Source of the DNA: Rhineura floridana
Lineage: Eukaryota > Chordata > Lepidosauria > Squamata > Rhineuridae
Assembly (NCBI RefSeq): GCF_030035675.1
Contig: NC_084493.1
Span: 24,281,822 to 24,345,821 of the forward strand
DNA length: 64,000 nucleotides
Reading direction: 5' to 3'
The notes beneath the pieces were generated by a model, which made no database searches, was not told where the DNA came from, and worked only from the letters and a program-made list of their open reading frames with translations. Shown in pieces: positions 19,443-30,186 of the stretch (positions are counted from its first letter, which is position 1; each line of letters begins with the position of its first letter). The translations under genes were made by a program, and so were the position numbers.

Positions 19443-20215
19443 AGAGTTGTCATTCTCTACTCTCTCTCCAAGGTCTATAGAAGTTAAATCTTTGTGTGGG
19501 AAATGGATGCATTTTGCTATATTAGAGACGAAGGAGAAATTTGATTCAGTTCTCAGTTGTAGACATTCCTACTTAATTCGCACTTTCTGAAAGAATATGA
19601 GGACCGAAAGATAGCTGTTGTTTGAAATTCACACTCATCCTTCTCACACAGAGCTTGGGGCATGGCTGGAGGCGTCACACATTCAAAAGGTGGCAACCCA
19701 ATTTAAAAAAATAGCTACTTGGTCGCAAGGCCCATCTTGCACTCTGTTTTTAATACAGGTCCCTCTGGGATGCTGCATGCTCAGGGACAGTTTGATGATA
19801 GACGGACTGCAGAACATCCCCCTGTGACTGGTACCCTGGAGTGGATGCAGAGGATGCAAACCCCCCCCCCCAAACCCTGACTGTCCACAGCTAGCTCTTT
19901 GCACAGAGGGGCAGAGACTTGACAGGCTCGCATTGAGACGTCTGGCCCATCAGGAAGGATGGCTTGCTTGAAGCCTGCTGAAGTTGCTCCTTCATTATCG
20001 GCAGGCAGAGAAGGAGCTGTCAGGGTTATTAATGGATGGCTCAGGGCTCAGGGCCAAATGGTTTCTTTTGAATAAAGCACACAAACAGGCAGAGGGTCTT
20101 GCTTGCCTCCATTCTTCCTTTATTGCCAAGCGTCAGATTGGGCCCTTGTCACGGGTCACGAGAGCTGCAGGCCACAGGAGTGGTTGAGGCTGCTGTTGTT
20201 CCTTTTACTCTGCTC
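19443..20215. other. Intergenic stretch, nothing assigned
   Basis: Unique-looking sequence; a fragment of the 'tagggatggga' family may lie near 19530-19625. No gene signal. Confidence 0.35.

Positions 20216-20217
<2 letters not shown>

Positions 20218-20246
<29 letters not shown>
20218..20246. repeat. (TG)n microsatellite
   Basis: Fourteen uninterrupted TG units. Confidence 0.9.
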
Positions 20247-20439
20247 ATTGAGCTGTCTCTATGTTTTACACAGAGCAGACTCATTGAAATTAATGGGTGA
20301 TGTTCAGTGGAGACTGGTGACTCCACTGCCAGTGAGGGCAGTCAATCTGCTCTGGGTTTTAGTCTGAACTTTCAAGGAGCTGGCCAAGTTGCTTCCACTC
20401 ATGGCCAAAGTGGTATATAAGCTCAAATAAATAAATATA

Positions 20440-20590
20440 ATTAATGTTTATACCACTTTAACAATCATGCCTTTCCCCAAAGAATCCTGGGAACTGTAGT
20501 TTACCCCTCACAGAGATACAATCCACAGCACCCTTAACAAACTACAGCTCCCAGGATTCTTTGGGGGACACCAGTGGTAGGAGAGTGCTT
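20440..20590. mobile_element. Palindromic MITE ('cccaggattcttt' family)
   Basis: 'ccccaaagaatcctgggaac' at the left mirrors 'ctcccaggattctttggggg' at the right, separated by 'cagcacccttaacaaacta'. Same family as 17.2 and 26.6 kb. Confidence 0.7.
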
Positions 20591-20997
20591 TATATGGATG
20601 GTGTGGAGCCACCATGCAGCACAGGTCTGTTCTTGTTTTGTTCCATGGCATCCCCGCTCCACTGGAACCTGATTTATATCAGATTATTTGTCCATCACTC
20701 CCTTTATTGTCTACTCTGACCAGGGATGTAGTCATCGAGAGTTTCAAGGGTTTTTAGACCCCTTACGTTTTTGGAAGCTAAGTCCCAGTAGGGTTCCTAT
20801 GTCTCCAGCATCCTATGAGCCAATCAGCATGAAAGGGTTAGCCACTGAGAAGAGTCTTCTAACTTGCTTCCTTGTCGTTTCCTGCTGATTGGAGCCAATC
20901 AGAGTGAAGGGAGTTCCTGTTAGTTCCTACTTCGAAAAGCCAAGTTGTGGAGAGTGAGAATTCTGTAACTGCAGAAGAAGAAAGACTCTTCTTCAGA

Positions 20998-22393
20998 CAC
21001 TCCAGACACTCTTGGATGAGACCGATTATCTGGATCCATTTCAGTCAGGTATTAGGCCTGGTTTTGGCACAGAAACAGCCTTGGCCACCTGTATGATGAC
21101 CTTTGTCTGGAGAGAGATGGGGGAGTGTGACTCTGTTGATTCTCCTTGATCTCTCAGCGGCTTTCGATACCATCAACCATGGTATCCTTCTGGGGAGACT
21201 GGCTGAGTTGGGAGTGGGAGGTATTGCATTGCAGTGGTTCCGCTCCTACTTGGCAGGTTGCCTCCAGAAGGTGGTGCTTGGGGAGCATTGCTCGGCACCC
21301 TGGACTCTCCAGTATGGGGTTCTGCAGAGGTCAGTTCTGTCCCCCATGCTGTTCAACATCTACATGAAACCGTTGGGTGCGGTCATCTGGAGCTTTGGAG
21401 TGCGTTGCCGTCAGTATGCTGATGACACGCAGCTCTATTTCTCCTTTTCATCTTCTTCAGGTGAGGCTGTCAATGTGCTGAACCGGTGCCTGGCTGCGAC
21501 AATGGACTGGATGAGGGCTAATAAACTGAGGCTCAATCCAGACAAGACTGAGATGCTGCTAGTGGGTGGTTCTTCTGACCGGATGGTGGATGTCCAACCT
21601 GTCCTGAATGGGGTTGCACTCCCCCTGAAGGAGCAGGTTCGTAGCTTGGGGGTTCTCCTAGAACCATCTCTGTCACTTGAGGCTCAGGTAGCCTCGGTGG
21701 CACGGAGTGCCTTCTACCAACTTCAGTTGGTGGCCCAACTACGTCCCTATCTGGACAGGGATAACCTGGCTTCAGTTGTCCATGCTCTGGTAACCTCTAA
21801 ATTAGATTACTGCAATGCACTCTACGTGGAGCTGCCTGTGAAGACAGTTCAAAAGCTGCAGCTTGTCCAAAATGCAGCGGCCAGATTGGTAACAGGGACT
21901 AGACGGTCTGAACATATAAAACCGATTCTGGCCCGCTTGCACTGGCTGCCTGTATGTTTCCGAGCTCAATTCAAGGTGCTGGTTTTGACCTATAAAGCCT
22001 TACATGGCTTGGGACCACAATACCTGATGGAACGCCTCTCCTGATACGAACCCACCCGTACACTACGTTCAAGATCAAAGGCCCTCCTCCAGTTGCCTAC
22101 TCCAAGGGAAGCTCAGAGAATGGCAACAAGGGAGAGGGCCTTCTCAGTGGTGGCCCCCAAATTATGGAATGACCTGTGTGACGAGGTGCGCCTGACGCCA
22201 ACACTGTTATCTTTTCCCCCCTCTTCTCCCAGGCATTTTAGCATGTGTTTTATATTGTTTTAAATTTTAAAATTGTGTTTTAAATTGTTTTTTTAAAAGA
22301 TGTATCTTAAATTGCATTTGTTTTTAGTTACTCTAAACCGCCCAGAGAGCTTCGGCTATTGGGCGGTATACAAGTATAATAAATAAATAAAAT
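20998..22393 (+). mobile_element. L2-type LINE, 5' truncated, inside the hAT element
   Basis: It starts at the reverse-transcriptase region ('tccagacactcttggatgag') and runs through the 3' UTR to 'cgcccagagagcttcggcta' and an AATAAATA tail. It is the same family as 56.9-59.6 kb. The 3' coding end has a small internal deletion relative to that copy (near 22215), followed by a T-rich UTR. Confidence 0.85.
21103..22044 (+). pseudogene. L2-type reverse transcriptase fragment
   Basis: An open frame of about 313 codons covers most of the reverse transcriptase domain: [20 protein letters not shown] (palm motif A), the region of motif B ([18 protein letters not shown], where a Gly is replaced by Arg), then [11 protein letters not shown] with the catalytic YADD at 21415-21426. 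It ends at a TGA (22042-22044) where the 59-kb copy reads CGA, a CpG-type change. The endonuclease domain is absent through 5' truncation, so this copy is dead. Confidence 0.85.
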
Positions 22394-22664
22394 ATAAGAG
22401 ATGGTGAATCCTGATGATAGCATCCCATCTGCATCATCAAGCAGTTGGTAGCTGCAGGAGATAAATGTGTAAACACTGAATCCAGTAATTTGAGCAATAT
22501 CTCTGACAGTGAGAAAGGGCAGTCAAATTGTGGTAGTGATAGAAAAGCAGAAAGCAGTATTGAAGCCTGGCCAGATGATTCTATAATCTTAGAAAGTTGT
22601 AAATCTTAGAAGGGGACGTGCCTGTGACTATTGTGAAGGGACCTTGCACTTCTGAATTTGCTTT

Positions 22665-23029
22665 CCAAGGTCTCAGGTGGAGGTTTTCCCTGTCACCTGC
22701 TTCCTTAAACTAGAGACTCCAACCTGGGACTTTCTGGGATTTACCACTAACCTACACTCCCTTCCCATGCTTTCCCCTCCCCCCTTGAAAGATCCAGACA
22801 TCGGTGAGAGCCCCCCCCATTCTGAAGTGTGCCTTGTAAAACAGTGAGCGAAGCGCAGATAGTGGTATCAAATTCAGCCCCGTTCAGTGAAACACATTCC
22901 CAGCTTGCCAACAGCACAGGTATGGAACTCAGCTCATCGGGTATCCAGGCAAGGTTACCAGGTGGACTGATGCCAGACTCAATTGGCCTTCAGCTGCAAC
23001 AGCACCTGAACTTTCACTTGGGGTAGGCC
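22665..23029. other. Intergenic stretch, nothing assigned
   Basis: No recognised feature apart from a C-run near 22812. Confidence 0.35.
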
Positions 23030-23212
23030 AGGCAAAACGGATGCAAGGTTGCCCTTTAGCCCTTGCAGGGTGGAGAGGCTCGAAGGTTGGTGCAAAGCGG
23101 TGCCAGTGAAGGGTGTGGCCTAGGAAAAGGTGATGTGGCCTGGAGAGTTTCAAGGGCCAGTAGAGAGGCCTGAGGGCCACTTTCACCCATCAGGCCTGAG
23201 GCTCCCCATCAC
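23030..23212 (-). mobile_element. hAT-like element fragment, 'cctcaggcctgg' family
   Basis: 'gggtgtggcctaggaaaagg', 'ggcctgagggccac' and 'aggcctgaggctccccatca' are the reverse complement of the family's left end. The rest is missing. Confidence 0.5.
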
Positions 23213-23650
23213 TGCTTTCAATGGCCCCCACCTTGCATCATATTGATAGATGTCTCATGTAATTCACTGTAAGTGACAAATGCATCATCTGTGCATATTT
23301 TGTATTGTTGGGATTCCATTTTTTACTGGGGGAATATATGGAAAAGATGAATTGTAATAAATTTAGTTTTGTACTTATTAAGGTTTTAAAACATTGGATA
23401 CATTCATAAGGTGTAAGGCTACATGCAGTGGAGGATGGTGGCTTCAGTGTGAATCTGCTCCAGGTTTTTGTCCAAACTTTCAGGGAGCTGTCTTTGAGCA
23501 CCTTGGAAAGCTCCCTGAACATTCAGACTAAAACCCAGAGTGGATTCACTGCCCCACTGACATCAGATCCACCAGCCTCCACTGACTACTAGTTTAGAAG
23601 ACTATATGCAGTCTGCAAGATCAGAGGCCCTGTGCCTCCCAGTTCCAGTT
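23213..23650. other. Intergenic stretch with one imperfect internal repeat
   Basis: 'ccaaactttcagggagctg' (near 23472) and 'gctccctgaacattcagact' (near 23511) form a short inverted pair; a similar phrase occurs at 38.63 kb and 20.37 kb. Possibly another palindromic MITE. Confidence 0.35.
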
Positions 23651-23654
23651 GCAG

Positions 23655-23850
23655 GGGAAGAACAGGTACTAGGCTATGGTCTGAAGTGACCATCACTGGA
23701 AGGCACATAAGGCCAAGCTAAGCAGGGTCAGGTCTGGTCAATGCCTGGATGGGAGACCTCCTGGGAACCATATGTAAGCCGCCTTGGATTTCATGAAAAA
23801 AGAAAGGCAGGATATAAATGTAATAAATAAATAAAATAAATAAATAAACA
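23655..23850 (+). mobile_element. 5S rRNA-derived SINE
   Basis: The head carries the 5S rRNA internal promoter region: 'gccaagctaagcagggtc' at 23713-23730 and 'gcctggatgggagacc' at 23743-23758. An L2-like tail follows ('gccgccttgg', then 'aggatataaatgtaataaat'). 5S-headed SINEs are known in squamates. It is far too diverged to be a working 5S gene. Confidence 0.8.
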
Positions 23851-23944
23851 ACAGCAGAACAAGGTGATTGCACTCATGTGTGTGAGTATTGCCTTAGACA
23901 TCTTGTTGGCCACTATGAGAAGCAGAATACTGGCTTATTTTATT

Positions 23945-23946
<2 letters not shown>

Positions 23947-23995
<49 letters not shown>

Positions 23996-23998
23996 CGT
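23947..23998. repeat. (CT)n(GT)n compound microsatellite
   Basis: About 15 CT units followed directly by about 9 GT units. Confidence 0.9.
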
Positions 23999-24196
23999 GA
24001 AGAAAAAAACCCTCTAAGCAGTTGACATAAAAACATTAAAAATAGAACAATATTCAATAACATTTCCCCAAAACTACATAAAAATGAGATTAAAAACAAA
24101 ATGCAACTGTGCATCACAGATAAAACTGAGCCAGGTACAAAACAAAAACATTAAAAATTAAGAGTCCAAGTCTAGGAAAGCTTGGGTAAACATTAG

Positions 24197-24680
24197 GGAT
24201 GGAAAGTTCTGTGAATTTCAGTTCTCTCGAGTTCTCATTTTTTCAATCCACATTCTCCACAGTTCTCCACATTTTTGCAGCAATTCACGATTATTTTTTT
24301 TAAATCCTTATGAAAAATTTTCAGCATTTTAGCACAAATTTCTCCTAATAAATTCATTTTTGTATGCAGTTTTGACTAATGTTCACCTTTTTGCAAGCAA
24401 TTTCTCCGAATATAATGTATTTTTGTATGTTATTTTCACCAATATATTAATTATTGTGTACACTTTCTCCTAATATATGCATTTTTGTAAACATTTTTTA
24501 CATATGCTTTGTAAACATATATTCATTTTTAGTTGGAGAACAGCACTGCAAAATTCAGAAAACTGAATTTTGAAACATGACTGGGTTTCAGTTCTCATAT
24601 TGTTTCAGAAAGTATAAATTTGGTACATTTGGCTTAACATGCAAACCAAATCAAATTTCTCCCCCAACCCTAGCAACATT
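24197..24680 (-). mobile_element. AT-rich MITE-like element ('tagggatggga' family)
   Basis: It starts 'tagggatggaaagttctgtg' and ends 'aaatttctcccccaacccta', the reverse orientation of the 16.1-kb copy. The interior holds several 'atttttgta' units spaced about 60 bases apart. Confidence 0.6.
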
Positions 24681-24717
24681 TTTATATAAGCGTTAGAGTC
24701 ACTCAAAGGTCATTGCT

Positions 24718-24955
24718 AATGAGCTAGTTTTGCATAGTGATTAGAGTGCTGGCCTAGGATCTGGGAAACCAGGGTTCAAATCCCCATTAAGCCATGAAGC
24801 TCACTGGGTGACCTTGGAAAGTCATAGTCTGTCAGCCTCACCTACCTCACAGGGTTGTTGTGAGGATACAAATGGGGGGAGAACCATGTACCTCACCTTG
24901 AATTCCTTGGAGGCAAAAGTGAGATATAAATGTAATGATCCAGTAAATAAATACT
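24718..24955 (+). mobile_element. MIR-like (CORE-type) SINE, near complete
   Basis: Head 'agtgattagagtgctggcct' and 'gggttcaaatccccatt', body 'gggtgaccttggaaagtcat' and 'cacagggttgttgtgag', end 'gagatataaatgtaatga'. Confidence 0.8.
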
Positions 24956-25505
24956 GTCACTGTCCCACAAATTATTCCAGTGAGGGCACAAAGGTGAGGG
25001 TGGGATCAGGCAGGTCTCTGGGCTAATCCAGTGGGGATTTTCTTGAGCTCTTTTTTAAAAAATAACTTTTTATTAATTTTGTTTTACAGGCAACAGTAAA
25101 GCAATATATACCAACAACTGAGTAGAGAGAAAGATGCCTTGATTTCTTTTTGAGTTCCTGGGACAAAGTTTCCAAAATATTAACAATCTGCAACAAAGGT
25201 TGAATGGGCAATGAGAGTCGAGAGTTTCGCCAGTTTCACATGGGCTCTCCTGCACTCTTGCCCTGTTTAAAATTTCCTAGCTATAATAAACAGGAGAAGA
25301 GGCTGCTGAAGGTGAAAGAGAGTGGAGAAAAGTCACCTCTGTTTATCCAACAGCAGCCCAAAAACCAGAATTTATCTGGAAGATGCAGATGGCTGATGGG
25401 GGATGAATGACTCCCCCACCAGCTACTTCCTTTGCTCCTTCGGTACACCCAGAGGAGCAAACTCTGCCCAGGGCACTTCACTGCATGGTTAATTTCTCAT
25501 CAGAG
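24956..25505. other. Intergenic stretch, nothing assigned
   Basis: An A/T-rich patch at 25050-25090 may be a LINE tail. Otherwise unique-looking. Confidence 0.35.
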
Positions 25506-25610
25506 TTATAAAAAGCCATCTCTACATGAGTCTCTGGTTCTGCTTGTCAGCTGGGCTTGCAGCTCAAGCACTTTTTTCTCCCCCTTTTGCATTTCATTGG
25601 CGGTGACTTC
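25506..25610 (-). other. Exon-like coiled-coil segment, gene not identified
   Basis: On the minus strand a pyrimidine-rich acceptor 'ttttcctgccctgcag' ends at 25611. It is followed by 34 open codons: EVTANEMQKGEKKVLELQAQ, then LTSRTRDSCRDGFL, then a TAA at 25508-25506. The spacing of Val, Leu and Met suits a short coiled coil. The surrounding sequence is not a repeat I recognise. It could be a last or alternative exon of a minus-strand gene, or chance. Confidence 0.3.
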
Positions 25611-25879
25611 CTGCAGGGCAGGAAAAGGCAGCAGCAGGGATGTCATCAGATGACAGGAGTGGGCGAGAGGGCGAGGGAAGGAGACTGAGGCTGTGGCCCA
25701 AACAGCTCTCAAGCCAGACTATAATGGGCCAAATCACCACCATCACTGTAATGAGGCGTAGAGTATTTTTTAAATTTAAATTTTAATTTTGAAGTGCACA
25801 AAATGTTGTTCCTCGGCACGCGCTTCTCAGCCACCTCTGGTGTTTGCAAGGCTTCAAGAAAAACATTCATCTGCTACAG

Positions 25880-26333
25880 CAGGGGTTGGCAAACTCCTTT
25901 TGGCTGAGAAGCACATTCACTTGGGGGATTTATTTATCAGGGACTGCATGCTGGTGGTAGCTGGGGCTAGAGCAGGTAGCCCTCCAGAAGTTGCTAAACT
26001 ACAACTCCCATCATCCCTGGCCATTGGCCATGCTTGCTGGGGCTGATGGGTGTGGCTGTTCAGCAACATCTGGAGGGCCAAAGCTTCCTTATACCTGGGC
26101 TAGACTCAAGAGTTGGCAGGCTGGAACCCAAGGTGGATGTGGTCAGAACCATAGGTGGATGAGTTTCTCTCCCCCCCCTTTTCTGCCACACAGCCCTCTC
26201 TCTGCCACCTCCTTCCCCCCTCTTTTCTTCTGTTGCCCCTTTTTCCTCTTTGCTGCCCACATGAAATAAGACTGAGGGCCACATGAAATTAAGCAGAGGG
26301 CCACACACAGTACTAGAGCCACAGGTTACATAC
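25880..26333 (+). mobile_element. hAT (Charlie-like) non-autonomous element with a MITE inside
   Basis: Left end 'caggggttggcaaactcctt', right end 'gccacaggttacatacccct', typical hAT-like termini. A copy of the 'ctacaactcccatcat' palindromic MITE lies at about 25975-26095. A T/C-rich tract fills 26165-26245. Confidence 0.55.
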
Positions 26334-26444
26334 CCCTAGGTCTACAGAGAGAATTTTACTTCACTTCTTAGATGTGTAACTCATCTTCTTTCATATGGCA
26401 TTGATATCTATTTAGCTGATGGGTAGGGACTTCAGGGGTAACAA

Positions 26445-26546
26445 ATGGTTTGCCCTCTAGAGATATTGGACTCCACACTCATGGCCAATGGTGAAGGATG
26501 ATGGGAGCTATAGTTTAACAAACATCTGGAAGGTGCCAGGTTATCT
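26445..26546. mobile_element. Palindromic hAT-type MITE, decayed
   Basis: 'tggccaatggtgaaggatga' and 'tgggagctatagtttaacaa' belong to the same palindrome family as 46.3 kb. Confidence 0.45.
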
Positions 26547-26564
26547 TCCTCTGATCTGCATACA

Positions 26565-26940
26565 CACCATTAATTCAAAGCACATTTAAAGCACATGGCT
26601 TCCCCAAAATAATACTGGGAACTGTATTTTTATTTATTTATTTATTATTTAAAATATTTCTATCCTGCCCTTCTACCCTATAATAGGGCACTCAGGGCAG
26701 CTTACAAAAATAAAACCAAACATGTACATAATAAAATTGTAAACAGTAAAATCACAAAAACATTAAAATAAATTTAAAATAAATAAAATACTATATATAC
26801 ACACACACACACACACACATATATACTAAAGGGACTACAAAGGTAAAATGTAATGCAAAAGGCATTTTACCCCTCACAGAGCTACAATTACTAGCACCCT
26901 TAACAAACTACAGACTTTCCCAGGATTCTGTCAGAGTCTT
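26565..26940. mobile_element. Palindromic MITE split by an L2-type tail
   Basis: Left half 26565-26627 ('tggcttccccaaaataatac', 'tgggaactg'); right half about 26873-26940 ('acccctcacagagctacaat', 'ttcccaggattctg'). Both match 20.44 kb, where the halves are contiguous. Confidence 0.6.
26627..26872 (-). mobile_element. L2-type LINE 3' end inside the palindromic MITE
   Basis: (TATTTA)n, then 'cctgcccttctaccctataa' and 'gggcagcttacaaaaataaa' is the reverse complement of an L2-type 3' UTR. A TA/CA microsatellite (26792-26825) has grown within it. Confidence 0.55.
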
Positions 26941-27264
26941 GTTGTATCTTAAAAATTAGCAGATTTATCATGGCATCAGCTTATGCTATACGCTTTAATT
27001 GTATTGTTTTAGTATTGATATGCTTGCCGCCCTGGGCTCCTTTGGAGGAAGGTACAAGATATCAATGTAAACAACAACAATATAAATCTAAATAAAGGTA
27101 CCACAAGACACTTCATGGAAGAGACGTCGGTGGTCATCTAGTTCAGAGATGGGGAACCTGTGGCTCTCCAGCTGTGGTTGGACCCCCAGCTCCCATTGGC
27201 CTCAGCCAGCATGACCAAGGATCTGGAATGATGCAAGTTTAAGGCTTTGAGCATACTAGTCATC

Positions 27265-27505
27265 TACAGCAAAGCATTTCCATTGGCCACACCAGGACGG
27301 GCAACGGTTTGATCTGCCAATCAGTTGCAAAATCTGTTTGAAGCTGATTTTTTTAAAAAACAACAACAACACTCGAGCTGATCCCACCAGGTTTTACAGG
27401 GAAAAGGGGTGGAATTTGACTAGCACTGTGTGCCACCGTTTTCAGAAAAGAGAGGTGGAGATGCACTGGAACAGGCAGAATGGTAAGTGTGCCTCTACCC
27501 GTGGT
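27265..27505 (+). repeat. Unclassified interspersed repeat, copy 1
   Basis: 'agcatttccattggccacac', 'tgccaatcagttg', 'gaggtggagatgcactggaa' and 'gtaagtgtgcctctaccc' recur in order at 43.67-43.90 kb. Coding potential is not apparent. A palindromic MITE remnant precedes it at 27145-27235. Confidence 0.6.
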
Positions 27506-27569
27506 CCTGCAACATCTGGAGGATGCCACATTGGCTACCCTTGGCTACTAGGGGGTTATTTTTCAAACT

Positions 27570-28436
27570 AATCATAGAATCATAGAATTGGAAGAGGCCT
27601 TGTAGGCCATCGAGTCCAACCCCCTGCTCACAGCAGGAAATCCACAGCTAGAGCATCTCCCGCAGATAGCTGTCCACCCTCTGCTTGAAGACATCCAGCG
27701 AGGGGGATCCCACCACCTCCCTAGGCAGTCGGTTCCATTGCCGAACTGCCCTTACTGTCAAGAAGTTCCTTCTAATGTCCAATCCAAATCTACGCTCCTG
27801 CAACTTAAAACCATTCGACCTAGTCCTACCTGTGGGGCAGCAGAGAACAAATCTGTACCCTCCTCTATGTGACAGCCCTTCAGGTACTTAAAGAGTGCAA
27901 TCATGTCACCCCTCAGCCTTCTCTTCAGCAGACTGAACATGCCAAGTTCCTTCAACCTTTCCTCATAAGACTTGTTCTCCATACCAGCTATCATCCTCGT
28001 CGCCCTCTTCTGGACCCGCTCTAACTTGTCTTTATCTTTCTTAAAATGAGGCGCCCAGAACTGAGCGCAGTATTCCAGATGAGGCCTGACCAATGCAGAA
28101 TATAGTGGGACTATTACTTCCCTCGACCTGGAAACTATAGCTCTGTTTATGCAGCCCAAAACCGCATTTGCCTTTTTTGCCGCAGCATCACACTGCTGGG
28201 TCATGTTCAACTTGCGATCCACTACAATTCCAAGGTCCTTCTCACATGCACTACTGCTAAGCTGGGTATTTCCCATCCTGTACCCGTGCATTTTGTTTTT
28301 GTGGCCTAAATGCAGAATCCTGCATTTGTCTTTATTGAATGTCATTTTATTAATTTCAGCCCAATTTTCTAGTCTATCCAGGTCCCTTTGGATTTTATTC
28401 CTGTCTTCCATTGTGTTAGCTATCCCTCTCTAAGAT
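27570..28436 (-). mobile_element. CR1 LINE, 3' part
   Basis: The 3' terminus (plus strand 27572-27592) has the CR1 'atcatagaatcatagaatt' end. The reverse transcriptase C-terminal region is open upstream of it. The 5' end is truncated near 28436, as is usual for CR1. Confidence 0.9.
27758..28411 (-). pseudogene. CR1 reverse transcriptase C-terminal fragment
   Basis: An open frame of about 217 codons contains KDLGIVVDRKLNMTQQCD, RSREVIVPLYSALVRPHLEY and LERVQKRATRMI, then LGMFSLLKRRLRGDMI: the thumb and C-terminal segment shared by CR1 elements. The catalytic YADD and the endonuclease lie in the missing 5' part. The uninterrupted frame suggests a fairly recent insertion, but the copy cannot move itself. 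Confidence 0.88.
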
Positions 28437-28753
28437 AGGTGTCAGAAGCTGCTGGGGATAGAACAAGGAACCTTTGTTTTCTGTATGTGGCTTCTGAATG
28501 GGATGAGCTGTCAGAATTGCAGCATGCAGTACCTTTCTGGCACTGAAGGATTCTCAGGCTCCATGTTGGCTCTGCCTACCTGGACTGGCCATAGAAGCCT
28601 CTTAGACGAGGATGGGCTATAAAGGGCTTCCTTTTGGGGCTGAGACTTTGCTGAGTAAGAAGGCCTTCTTGTCTCTGGGGTGATCCTACAGCTGAGCTCT
28701 GGCAGCATGTCATACCCAATGTTTCCTTTTTGTTCATGCCTTTGGAATACAGG
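28437..28753. other. Unassigned stretch with a TATAAAG motif
   Basis: 'gggctataaagggcttcctt' at 28614-28633 resembles 'tgtataaagggcttcctgct' at 49331-49350. The two regions may be remnants of one LTR-type family, but I could not set ends. Confidence 0.3.
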
Positions 28754-28908
28754 AACATCAGAAGCTGACTTATACAGAGTCGGACCCATTGGTCTGTCTA
28801 GCTCGATATTGTCTGCACTGACTGGCAGTGAGTCTCCAGGGTTTCAGACAGGGAATGCTTCCCAGTGCTACCTGGAGATGCCAGGAATTGAATCTGGGAG
28901 TTTCTGCA
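28754..28908 (-). mobile_element. tRNA-Ala-derived SINE, head truncated
   Basis: 'agaagctgacttatacagag' through 'cctggagatgccaggaattg' on the plus strand is the reverse of the SINE body. The copy stops at 'ctgcatt' where a hAT-like element begins. Confidence 0.8.
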
Positions 28909-29668
28909 TTAGGCCCAAGGGCCAAATGTGGCCCTCCAGACTTCTCTACCTGGCCCTCAGGACTCTGTCCAGGGTACTCCCTTTCCTCATACTCTTCACT
29001 GGCCCTCCTTAAATGCTTTTGTGTAGCAGGAATGAACCAACCCAGATCCTGTGATTGCCATCAGAGGCTCTTCTTCATGTGCCCCCTCCACAGGAGGTTT
29101 GGAGGATGCAACATGAGAAAGGCCTTTTCAGTGGTGACCCCACCCCTGGTATGGAATTCTCTCCCCAGGGAGGCATTCCTAGCACCATCTTTATCCATCT
29201 TAAGGTGCTGGGGAAATAACTTCCTCTACACCCAGACCTTTGGCCCTTGATGGCCTCTTTTAGTGGGGCAGGACTGGTATACCTGCCATTTTATTTGTAT
29301 TGATTGTGTTCATTTTAATCTGCCTTTAATTGTCAGAGGTGTTTTTAGGTTTTATGGATTCTGTTATTTTATAATTGGTTATGTAAATCGCTTTGGGTTA
29401 CCTGGTGATAAAAGTGACATCATCATCATCATCATCATCATCATCAATGTGTCCTTGGTGTTATCATTTCTAGATGGAGGCGTGTATGTGTAGAAACCTC
29501 CGATTTCCCATGGCTGGAATGTAGTTTATTGTATGAAGTTAAGTATCACATCCATTGCCCTGCACAATTTTTTCCTTTGGCCCTGCCCCTCACTGGCATG
29601 TGGCCCCAGAGAGTTCACCCATGAGACAATGCGGCCCTTGAGCAGAAAATGGCCCTCACTTCTGTATG
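28909..29668 (+). mobile_element. hAT-like element ('cctcaggcctgg' family) split by an L2 LINE
   Basis: The left part 28909-29012 ('gggccaaatgtggccctcca') and right part 29447-29668 ('tgtgtccttggtgttatcat', 'ggcatgtggcccc') continue each other when compared with the intact 4.98-kb copy. Confidence 0.6.
29013..29446 (+). mobile_element. L2-type LINE 3' end with (ATC)n tail
   Basis: The decayed ORF end ('gaaaggccttttcagtggtg', 'tatggaattctctccccagg') is followed by a T-rich UTR, 'aaatcgctttgggttacctg' and a pure (ATC)n tail at 29418-29446. Confidence 0.7.
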
Positions 29669-29669
29669 A

Positions 29670-30185
29670 AAGAGAAGTTATAATGGAGAATTTTTATACA
29701 TACACACACACAAACATAGATATTAAAAGGTATAGGCCTTTGGTGACCCCAAAATCCAGTCTCACAGAGAAGTGAATTCAGTTTGAACTTCTCAACTCAT
29801 GAAATGAAGCAAACAGGCCTGTGCGTACTATTAACTTTTGATTAATGAATGTATTGTTTATAAGCAAGCACTCATGTGGTAAGAATGTAACAAGTACTGG
29901 ATGTGCTGGTTAAATCTTCCCATGGTAAAGATGGAAGGTTTTAGTTGAAATTATGGAAAATTCATATATTCCTATCCTCATATGTTTTCTTTTATAGATA
30001 TAGATATAAATAGGTTAAGAAATGTATCCAGAAAGCCCTAAAATCCTAGCATTTGAGTAAGACCTTGTTAGCAGGCAATGGGCAATTCACCTCACTGTGA
30101 ACTCCTGTTTTCTTGCCAAAACTCGGCCGGTGTGTGACTGACTTTGATTAATGAGTATATTGTTCAAACCAAATGAGCATATAAT
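29670..30185. other. Intergenic stretch, nothing assigned
   Basis: AT-rich sequence with a short CA run near 29700. No recognised feature. Confidence 0.35.
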
Positions 30186-30186
30186 G

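Larger units (their letters stand above)
20721..22664 (+). mobile_element. hAT element (family of 9.2 kb) split by an L2 LINE
   Basis: The left part 20721-20997 begins CAGGGATGTAGTCATC and carries the 'agccaatcag' and 'gagaagagtcttct' phrases. The right part 22394-22664 ends 'cttgcacttctgaatttgc', the same end as 9.54 kb. A segment at 22460-22608 reads as an open acidic stretch (SDSEKGQSNCGSDRKAESS), so this copy may retain transposase-derived sequence that the short copies lack. The far right end is degraded. Confidence 0.6.

Noticed and set aside
23700-23765. Possible 5S rRNA gene
   Set aside because: Only the internal promoter region is conserved, and a SINE tail follows.
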